The translations under genes were made by a program, and so were the position numbers. From Bacillota bacterium (GTDB lineage Bacteria > Bacillota_C > Negativicutes > CTSoil-072), in NCBI GenBank assembly GCA_017861495.1, contig JAGFXW010000059.1:1-10748 (forward strand): DNA of 10,748 bases. Direction: 5' to 3'. The notes under the pieces were generated by a model. That model had not been told where the DNA came from and did not search any database. It was given only the letters and a program-made list of their open reading frames with translations. Shown piece by piece: positions 6,399 through 10,748 of the stretch. Position 1 is the stretch's first letter, and the number at the start of each line of letters is the position of its first letter.

Positions 6399-8252
6399 CT
6401 AGTTATCCCCCGTTTTTTCTTCCTTTATGCGAAGACTTTCCCGTTCCCGCGCTGCAAATTGTTCATGCATCCGTCGTTTATTGGTGTACATACGATCATC
6501 CGCAAGCCTTACCAATCCATCAATATCCTGCGCATCGTCGGGATACGTTGCCATTCCGACAGCCATGGAAACTTTTTGCGTTGGATAGCCGGGGAGATCC
6601 ATTGAATAAAATGCTTCCTGCAGTTCGGCGGCCTTGGCCTCTACCGCCTTGCGATCCATATGTCGAAACACGATCGCAAATTCATCCCCACCCAATCTGG
6701 CCGGGACATCATTCTGGCGAATGTGAGCCCGTATTTGAATTCCTGCCAAACGCAACGCAGCATCACCGGCCTCGTGCCCAAAATAATCATTCAAATATTT
6801 CAACCGGTTCATGTCCAGCGAAATCACACCAAATCCGGTTCCATACCGGTTGGCCTCATAATAAATATCTTCTAACGCCTGGAAAAACAACCGCCGGTTT
6901 GGCAGCCCCGTTAAGCTGTCTTCATACGACAATTGGGTAATTTTTTCCCGGCTCTTGGCCTGATCAATGGCTAAAGAAGCAAACTGTTGAAAGACTGTCG
7001 CTTTTTCGATGTCTTCAATCGAAAGGGGTGTCGCCGGATCGAACAAATGGGCCAAAACGAACCCATGTGATTCCCCATCCACCATCAGAGGGATATACAA
7101 ACTCTCGTTGATTTTATCTGCATAAGCCTGCAATTCCGATTCCGGATTCCCAAAGCCGAGCGATAACAACAACGATCCGATTCGCGGGATTACTTTCAGT
7201 TCTTTGCCGAACACTTTTAACGGATCGCGGATATACAAAATCCGGCCGATCGGAAATTTTTCAATATACCGGCCCCACGTATACTGCACTTCATATAAAT
7301 CTTCGCTTTGCTTGCAATAAACGATAATCCTCTCCAGACGTGGAATGAGCTCCCGCAATTTTTTCATCTGGATCTCCAATATCTCGGGGATCGTATGTTG
7401 TCCTTGCAGCAAAGCCGCGCTCATCTTCGCCATTTCACTCAAGATGTAAAAATGCGTGACAATCCCAGCCATATATACAGCCTTAAACAAATAATAATAG
7501 GCAATGACTTTATAGAGATGTCCAAGTAAGTTATAAGCATCCCGATAATTTCCATACACCGTAAGAGCAACTTCCGAGCCAATCAAAAAGATCAGAAAAC
7601 AGGTTATGTTGATTTGCACGCTTTCCTTAATCCATTTTTGCGGCCGCAAAAAGAAAAGTAAAATCAGACCGTATAGAAAAGTAACGCCATATTCCAGTTC
7701 TTTTTTTAGCGGAGTCATTCCTTGCCCGTCAATATACAACGGTGGAATCAACGACAGGTACGGTCCGGCTAATAACAAAGCAATACCAATCACAAGCAGA
7801 TTGAGCGCCCAGGCCAATTGAGTCAAATACGGAGAGGAAAAAATCCCTTTCTTATAACGCATGATCGCATACAAAAAAAGGACAGCAAGCAAATACTTGG
7901 CCGCCAGCCATAAGACAATCGCTTTCTGAATACTGCTGGCCGTGATAAATTCCGGCATCCCGGGATATGACAATGCATGCAGCAGACCAAGGCCGCCTAC
8001 TGCCAAAAAGCCTAGCCCGACAAACAATAAAAATTTTCCATGGTATTCTTTCAAACCATCCCGCATCAGCACCACCATGCTAAAAACAGAAAAGGCAATA
8101 AAGGCCGACACCAATTCCAGCAGTGTATGAATACCCAAATACTGTGTTGACTGATAGATAGTATTAAGCGAAGGCGCCATGCTGTTACTCAAAAAGAAGC
8201 CTGCAAAGACTATAACAATGGCAACAACAATATTTTGATTGATGCAAATCAC
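6399..8252 (-). CDS. Membrane diguanylate cyclase (MASE3-GAF-GGDEF)
   Basis: It is predicted to make the second messenger cyclic di-GMP from two GTP at the inner membrane. Order of parts: about eight hydrophobic helices within residues 8-265 (approximately 8-27, 41-62, 73-95, 112-132, 145-165, 187-204, 214-233, 240-262), resembling the MASE3 sensor domain; a GAF-like region at about 285-430; and a GGDEF domain from SLTGLPNRRLF (446-456). The catalytic GGDEF is intact at 521-525. An inhibitory I-site RQND (512-515) sits exactly 5 residues before it, so product feedback is expected. There is no EAL domain. The start is uncertain. GTG at 8252 is the only in-frame start before the first helix, but its AGAGGG is only 2 bases away; the next ATG (8180) would cut into helix 1. 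It is paired with lplA one base downstream. The ligand sensed by MASE3 is unknown. Confidence 0.92.
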   Translation of the reverse strand: MICINQNIVVAIVIVFAGFFLSNSMAPSLNTIYQSTQYLGIHTLLELVSAFIAFSVFSMVVLMRDGLKEYHGKFLLFVGLGFLAVGGLGLLHALSYPGMPEFITASSIQKAIVLWLAAKYLLAVLFLYAIMRYKKGIFSSPYLTQLAWALNLLVIGIALLLAGPYLSLIPPLYIDGQGMTPLKKELEYGVTFLYGLILLFFLRPQKWIKESVQINITCFLIFLIGSEVALTVYGNYRDAYNLLGHLYKVIAYYYLFKAVYMAGIVTHFYILSEMAKMSAALLQGQHTIPEILEIQMKKLRELIPRLERIIVYCKQSEDLYEVQYTWGRYIEKFPIGRILYIRDPLKVFGKELKVIPRIGSLLLSLGFGNPESELQAYADKINESLYIPLMVDGESHGFVLAHLFDPATPLSIEDIEKATVFQQFASLAIDQAKSREKITQLSYEDSLTGLPNRRLFFQALEDIYYEANRYGTGFGVISLDMNRLKYLNDYFGHEAGDAALRLAGIQIRAHIRQNDVPARLGGDEFAIVFRHMDRKAVEAKAAELQEAFYSMDLPGYPTQKVSMAVGMATYPDDAQDIDGLVRLADDRMYTNKRRMHEQFAARERESLRIKEEKTGDN

Positions 8253-8267
8253 ATCCCTCTGCCATCC

Positions 8268-8328
8268 GATTATTTACCACGGGATCGTTTCCCTCAGAAG
8301 CAAAAATACACGTTATTGGTAAATTATC
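8268..8328 (-). promoter_or_regulatory. Long-range inverted repeat in the cyclase leader
   Basis: Arms 8268-8279 (GATTATTTACCA) and 8317-8328 (TGGTAAATTATC) pair at 11 of 12 positions, enclosing 37 bases. Next to the inner end of one arm lies a small stem, GGGA (8281-8284) with TCCC (8290-8293). In the minus-strand RNA this would form a closed multi-part structure ending about 15 bases before the GTG of the cyclase gene, close enough to hide or expose the ribosome site. I do not recognise it as a known riboswitch class; it lacks the conserved core of the c-di-GMP (GEMM) element as far as I can tell. Confidence 0.4.
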
Positions 8329-8357
8329 TTTTCGGCATCGAACGATAGTTTCCTGCC

Positions 8358-8387
8358 ATTATGCCAGCGTAAAGGGTTAATTTTACA
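8358..8387 (-). promoter_or_regulatory. Possible promoter for the cyclase-lplA unit
   Basis: On the minus strand a good -10, CATAAT (8358-8363), lies 18 bases after a poor -35, TGTAAA (8382-8387). The -10 sits in an imperfect dyad, CTGGCATAATGGCAG (8354-8368), pairing at 6 of 7 positions around its centre, which could be an operator. The implied transcript start near 8351 leaves a leader of about 100 bases containing the inverted repeat described separately. The weak -35 keeps confidence low. Confidence 0.3.
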
Positions 8388-8410
8388 GAAAAATCTCTAT
8401 TGTCTGCTTT

Positions 8411-8686
8411 TTAACCGATGACAGCGTCCATCACAAAGCCGGTCTTTCCATTCGCAATCAACACAGTTTTTTCTTCCCGCTTTAGTTTTTTAATCGCCGC
8501 TTCCCGTTTGCACGCTTCCGATACGGTCGGCTGGTATTCTGCATATACTAATCGGACCGGCCGCCGGGCGCGGGTATAGCGGGCTCCCTTGCCGCTATTG
8601 TGGGCCGCGAGCCGCAAAGACAAATCGGTAGTCCAGCCGGTGTAATAGGTCGAATCGGCACATTCCAGGATATATGTGTACGGCAT
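8411..8686 (-). CDS. Small GIY-YIG domain protein (UPF0213/YhbQ-like)
   Basis: This is a 91-residue stand-alone GIY-YIG nuclease-fold protein of the UPF0213/YhbQ/YazA type. The sequence opens with PYTYILECADSTYYTGWT, holding the paired Tyr motifs of the domain (YIL and YTGWT). It continues with Leu-Arg-rich helix residues, an H-N-x-G-K-G-A-R-Y-T-R segment typical of this subgroup, and a Lys/Arg-rich helix ending KKLKREEKTVLI. The cellular role of the family is not well established; nuclease activity and a DNA-repair link have been reported for some members. The frame is open upstream to 8722, but that extension would translate the porin terminator. The ATG at 8686, preceded by AAGGCGG with about 8-9 bases spacing, puts the domain at residue 2 and is preferred. 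No separate promoter is evident, so expression may come from porin read-through. Confidence 0.85.
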   Translation of the reverse strand: MPYTYILECADSTYYTGWTTDLSLRLAAHNSGKGARYTRARRPVRLVYAEYQPTVSEACKREAAIKKLKREEKTVLIANGKTGFVMDAVIG

Positions 8687-8706
8687 AAAACAATCCGCCT
8701 TTCCAG

Positions 8707-8739
8707 AAAAAAAGCCAACCATGCAGCTGGTTGGCTTTT
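8707..8739 (-). terminator. Intrinsic terminator after the porin gene
   Basis: AAAAGCCAACCA (8710-8721) and TGGTTGGCTTTT (8728-8739) form a perfect 12-bp stem with a 6-base loop. On the minus strand the stem runs into seven U (8707-8713). It begins 18 bases after the porin stop codon, so it ends the porin transcript. A plus-strand T4 also exists, but no plus-strand gene feeds it. Confidence 0.92.
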
Positions 8740-8756
8740 CAAAGATCGATCCTTGG

Positions 8757-9767
8757 TTAGAATGAGTAGTTCAAGCTGGCTTGGGTTTTTACCCGGTCTC
8801 TATTATCGCCGCCTAAAGTAGCGGCGTTAATGTTCGTATACATGCTGCGCGATACACTCAGCGTCGTATTTTTATTAATAACATGATTATAGGAAATTGT
8901 AACCCCTTGGGTATTGGCGTTCGGAGCAGTCGTCAAGCCACCCCAGTTTACGTCGTTGATATTCGCCAGGTCTTCAACACGATAACCGCTGATGGAAGCC
9001 TTGTTTTTGTCATCAAATGTATAGCCAAAAGTGCCAATATAAGCTTGGTTATCCGTATCAGCGTTCGATTGGGCGTATGCGGCGCCGAAAGAAAGTTTCG
9101 GATCAATTTGGTAAGAACCGCTCACTTCAATGAAGTTTTGGCTAGTGCCGTTTCCGGTCAGAATATAGGCGTTATCCGCACCGTATTTTACAGCAGTAAA
9201 CATCGCTCCGACCGTGAATTTGTCGTTAACCGCATAATTGCCTTGCAGACCATAGAATTTATCATTGTCTACGCTGGACTGGTAATCTGTCCGTGCATAG
9301 AACGCCGTCAAATCGGTAGCACCAACCTTCTTGCTGACAACCGCAGAATACGGCAAAGATTGGTTGCCAATAAATCCGTTATCATAAATTAAACCGGAAC
9401 CAATCGTTAATGACTGTTTACCAACAGCAACTTTGTAACCCGCATTGTTATATTTCAAACCGTATGCATCAATAACGCCAGTTGCGTGCGGATAAAGTTG
9501 GAATGTCGTACCCTCCAACTCATCGGTCAACCTTTGGTAAGTAAAACGGGCAAATGCGTCCAAGTTTTTAGCCACATTGACATTGCCATTTAAGGTCAAT
9601 ACAAAGTCGGCACCACTCTTGCTGACATCGAGTTTCGGATAATCAACCTCCCCAACCTGCAAATTAATGTTGCCGTCAAAAGTAACATCCCCCGGAGCCG
9701 CCATAGCTACGCCGCTTGACATGCTAACCATTGCAGCAAGAGCTACCGCCATTAAACCTTTTTTCAT
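8757..9767 (-). CDS. Outer-membrane beta-barrel porin
   Basis: The predicted product is a 336-residue exported porin allowing diffusion of small solutes across an outer membrane. A signal peptide covers residues 1-23 (MKKGLMAVALAAMVSMSSGVAMA), cleaved at AMA before APGDVTF. The mature chain has alternating polar and aromatic strands with Gly, Asn, Tyr and Thr-rich turns throughout, almost no Cys, and ends in NYSF; a terminal Phe is the usual recognition signal for barrel assembly. No SLH domain is visible, although many Negativicutes outer-membrane proteins carry one. Among three close Met codons I choose 9767: AGAGGAG lies 8 bases before it, whereas the ATG at 9773 would be only 2 bases from that SD, and 9800 would add a non-signal prefix. 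It is followed by a strong terminator. Its own promoter may be the one at 10035-10063, 270 bases upstream. Substrate specificity cannot be read from the sequence. Confidence 0.9.
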   Translation of the reverse strand: MKKGLMAVALAAMVSMSSGVAMAAPGDVTFDGNINLQVGEVDYPKLDVSKSGADFVLTLNGNVNVAKNLDAFARFTYQRLTDELEGTTFQLYPHATGVIDAYGLKYNNAGYKVAVGKQSLTIGSGLIYDNGFIGNQSLPYSAVVSKKVGATDLTAFYARTDYQSSVDNDKFYGLQGNYAVNDKFTVGAMFTAVKYGADNAYILTGNGTSQNFIEVSGSYQIDPKLSFGAAYAQSNADTDNQAYIGTFGYTFDDKNKASISGYRVEDLANINDVNWGGLTTAPNANTQGVTISYNHVINKNTTLSVSRSMYTNINAATLGGDNRDRVKTQASLNYSF

Positions 9768-9869
9768 CGTCATCTCTCCTCTTTTTTGGTTTTGTTCCAC
9801 TGCAATGATTATTTTCCCAAATAAGTATCCACGTTTCCTTACTCTATAGAAACAACCATAACAGCAAAA

Positions 9870-10022
9870 TTATTTATTTGTACCCGCAAAGGGAATATAT
9901 GCCAATAAAAGCGCTTTCTCTTCCCAATCCGGATAAAAATACAAAGCATCACTATATTCTACTGAAGCCGTTACAAAGAAAAAAATGATACCACTGCTAA
10001 AGAGCAAAGGCATCATTGCCAT
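9870..10022 (-). CDS. Possible 50-residue small protein upstream of porin
   Basis: This is a candidate only. An ATG at 10022 opens a 50-codon frame ending TAA at 9870-9872. The product starts MAMMPLLFSSGIIFFFVTAS, a hydrophobic stretch that could be a membrane segment or poor signal peptide, followed by a more polar Tyr/Asp/Glu part (EYSDALYFYPDWEEK) and a hydrophobic end. It is unlike any family I know. In favour: a near-consensus promoter (10035-10063) would start transcription about 6 bases before the ATG, giving an almost leaderless mRNA, and the frame occupies most of an otherwise empty 269-base leader. Against: there is no SD sequence before any of its first Met codons, and frames of 50 codons arise by chance fairly often. 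The porin starts 102 bases downstream on the same strand. Confidence 0.3.
   Translation of the reverse strand: MAMMPLLFSSGIIFFFVTASVEYSDALYFYPDWEEKALLLAYIPFAGTNK
9906..9919. promoter_or_regulatory. cre-like palindrome upstream of the porin
   Basis: TAAAAGCGCTTTCT matches the Firmicute catabolite-response consensus TGAAAGCGCTTTCA at 12 of 14 positions, with a perfect AAAGCGCTTT core. It lies about 140 bases before the porin start and about 110 bases downstream of the putative promoter, a position where CcpA-type roadblock repression is known in other Firmicutes. It also lies within the possible small coding frame, so it could simply be coding sequence. No CcpA gene is in the window. Confidence 0.3.
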
Positions 10023-10034
10023 TAATTTGGGTTT

Positions 10035-10063
10035 ATGATATCACAACAAAAATTGCTTGTCAA
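10035..10063 (-). promoter_or_regulatory. Strong sigma-70 type promoter toward the porin
   Basis: On the minus strand TTGACA (10058-10063) is a perfect -35 and TATCAT (10035-10040) a 5 of 6 match to the -10, separated by exactly 17 bases. An A/T-rich tract (10064-10071, eight A on the minus strand) just upstream could act as an UP element. The start would be near 10028. The nearest reading frame is the possible 50-residue protein at 10022; the first certain gene is the porin at 9767. Confidence 0.65.
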
Positions 10064-10322
10064 TTTTTTTTACAAACCATTAACGAATTATGCAAAAATT
10101 GCTTTTATACAAGGACCGATACCTCGGCAACCTAACCTTCATAGCATAGAAATATACCCATTATGATAAAAACAACTCCGCGTTATCACTCCCAAGAACC
10201 AAACTACCCACGGCCGCTCTTACCAAAAATAGCCCCTGCGCAAGGAATATGTTTGTGTTTCCTATTCCAATCTACATGCAATTCATAGTTGCAAAAATTC
10301 GTTTCGCTTCTGAATTTTTTTC
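10064..10322. other. Intergenic region between divergent promoters
   Basis: No gene is visible on either strand; the frames are at most about 20 codons. It separates the leftward promoter (10035-10063) from the rightward amt promoter (10323-10351), so it is where shared regulators could bind. The 12-mer CAAAAATTGCTT occurs at 10047-10058, ending at the -35 box of the leftward promoter, and again at 10093-10104. A related TGCAAAAATT is at 10091-10100 and 10290-10299. I found no terminator and no recognised operator. Confidence 0.5.
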
Positions 10323-10351
10323 TTGACAACCGTTTTTCTTTCTGTTAAGCT
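10323..10351 (+). promoter_or_regulatory. Promoter of the ammonium transporter gene
   Basis: TTGACA (10323-10328) is a perfect -35 box, followed after 17 bases by TAAGCT (10346-10351), which keeps the key first, second and last positions of the -10. A T-rich tract precedes it. The start would be near 10358, giving a leader of about 170 bases before the amt ATG with two terminator-like hairpins in it. No sigma-54 type -24/-12 element was noticed here. Confidence 0.6.
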
Positions 10352-10379
10352 TGCACCATAAACAAAACATTTTGGCAAT

Positions 10380-10410
10380 GACGCCTTCGCAAATTTTGCG
10401 AGGGCGTTTT
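10380..10410 (+). terminator. First hairpin of the amt leader (attenuator-like)
   Basis: ACGCCTTCGCA (10381-10391) pairs with TGCGAGGGCGT (10397-10407), 11 bp with one G-U pair and a small A/T loop that can add one more pair. TTTT (10407-10410) and then GTATATTT follow. It lies about 25 bases after the expected start of transcription and well before amt, with no upstream plus-strand gene to terminate, so premature termination (attenuation) of the amt transcript, or the end of a short leader RNA, is the natural reading. Confidence 0.6.
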
Positions 10411-10420
10411 GTATATTTAA

Positions 10421-10470
10421 GACAATGGCGTCTTGGGGGTACCGGTCCCCCTGGACGCCTGTCTGTTTTT
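10421..10470 (+). terminator. Second, long hairpin of the amt leader
   Basis: A nested stem: GAC (10421-10423) with GTC (10461-10463); GGCGTC (10427-10432) with GACGCC (10454-10459); GGGGG (10435-10439) with CCCCC (10447-10451), closing on a 7-base loop. It is followed by TGTTTTT (10464-10470), so it also has terminator form. Its inner arms are the same hexamers, in sense and complement, as those of the first hairpin (GACGCC at 10380-10385), so pairings between the two hairpins compete. It ends about 55 bases before the amt ATG. Confidence 0.65.
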
Positions 10471-10525
10471 CAGCACTTATCTTACCCTGGCACCAAAAAA
10501 TTTAAGAAAAAGGAAGGGATTTACG

Positions 10526-10748
10526 ATGAAAAAACTATTCACCATCCTCAGCTTGTGTTTATTGATGATGATGCTTGTCATCCCGGTCGCTTTTGCTGAT
10601 GGAACAACTCCTGAGCCGGCAAAAATTGATACCGGCGATACGACCTTCGTATTGATCAGCGCCGCATTAGTCATGATTATGACACCTGGTTTAGCTCTTT
10701 TCTACGGCGGAATGGTCCGAACCAAAAATGCGCTTACAACAATCATGC
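10526..10748 (+). CDS. amt: Ammonium transporter, N-terminal part
   Basis: This is the first 74 codons of an Amt/MEP/Rh family channel, cut by the window end. A signal peptide of about 24 residues ([24 protein letters not shown]) precedes a short polar linker. The first core membrane helix then follows (from about residue 40), with the family-typical segment [19 protein letters not shown]. Amt proteins conduct ammonium/ammonia across the inner membrane as trimers, and most bacterial ones are controlled by a PII protein, whose gene is often next door; none is seen upstream here. The start is clear: AAAGGAAGGG (10510-10519) lies 6 bases before the ATG. The leader with two tandem hairpins suggests control by transcription attenuation. 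The longer frame starting at 10351 runs through both hairpins and is rejected. Confidence 0.93.
   Translation, partial: MKKLFTILSLCLLMMMLVIPVAFADGTTPEPAKIDTGDTTFVLISAALVMIMTPGLALFYGGMVRTKNALTTIM

Noticed and set aside
8687..8722. Longer start for the GIY-YIG protein
   Set aside because: The 12 extra codons lie in the porin terminator stem and lack an SD; the ATG at 8686 fits the domain boundary.
9899..9990. 29-codon plus-strand frame beginning ATGCCAATAAAAG
   Set aside because: Short, basic, antisense to the small minus-strand frame, and without any following structure or partner. Most likely chance.
10421..10463. T-box riboswitch, suggested by GGTACC and TGGA near the stem
   Set aside because: The T-box core sequence and specifier stem are missing, and the leader is too short. 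An ammonium transporter is also not a usual T-box target.
10351..10599. 82-codon frame in the amt leader, considered as a leader peptide
   Set aside because: It starts at TTG without an SD, translates through both hairpins and runs into amt out of frame. It is too long for a leader peptide and has no run of a regulatory amino acid.
1..10748. CRISPR array, insertion sequence, phage or toxin-antitoxin module
   Set aside because: No regularly spaced repeats, no transposase or integrase motifs, no terminal inverted repeats and no paired small toxin/antitoxin genes were found.

Overview
The window looks like chromosome of an anaerobic, diderm member of the Firmicutes, most likely the Negativicutes (Sporomusa/Pelosinus-like). 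This is inferred, not proven. The grounds are strong Shine-Dalgarno (SD) sequences of AAGGAGG type, clostridial-style energy genes (butyrate kinase, phosphate butyryltransferase, ferredoxin-dependent 2-oxoacid oxidoreductase), and an outer-membrane porin with a cleavable signal peptide. No rRNA, tRNA, CRISPR array, transposase or phage gene was seen.

Layout, left to right. Positions 1-414 hold no convincing gene and contain an intrinsic terminator facing the minus strand. From 415 to 9767 every recognised gene is on the minus strand, so the transcription order is right to left. A porin (8757-9767), ending in a textbook terminator, is followed by a small GIY-YIG domain protein (8411-8686). Next comes a two-gene unit: a membrane MASE3-GAF-GGDEF diguanylate cyclase (6399-8252) and a lipoate-protein ligase (5405-6397), one base apart. 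A perfect 14-bp hairpin separates it from a tight four-gene unit buk-ptb-iorA-iorB (5192 down to 801). Then comes an unknown 77-aa acidic protein (415-648). On the plus strand at the right edge an ammonium transporter begins (10526, cut by the window end), behind a long structured leader.

The four-gene unit makes biochemical sense as one pathway. IorAB would oxidatively decarboxylate a 2-oxoacid (arylpyruvate or similar) to an acyl-CoA, passing electrons to ferredoxin. Ptb would turn the acyl-CoA into an acyl phosphate, and Buk would turn that into the free acid plus ATP. This suggests amino-acid fermentation with substrate-level phosphorylation; the actual substrate cannot be read from the sequence.

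The least ordinary parts are non-coding. The amt leader has a strong promoter and two successive terminator-like hairpins with mutually complementary arms, suggesting attenuation. The diguanylate cyclase leader has a 12-bp long-range inverted repeat. The buk leader has a perfect hairpin, a CodY-like box and overlapping alternative arms. The porin upstream region has a near-consensus promoter pointing at a possible unannotated 50-residue protein.
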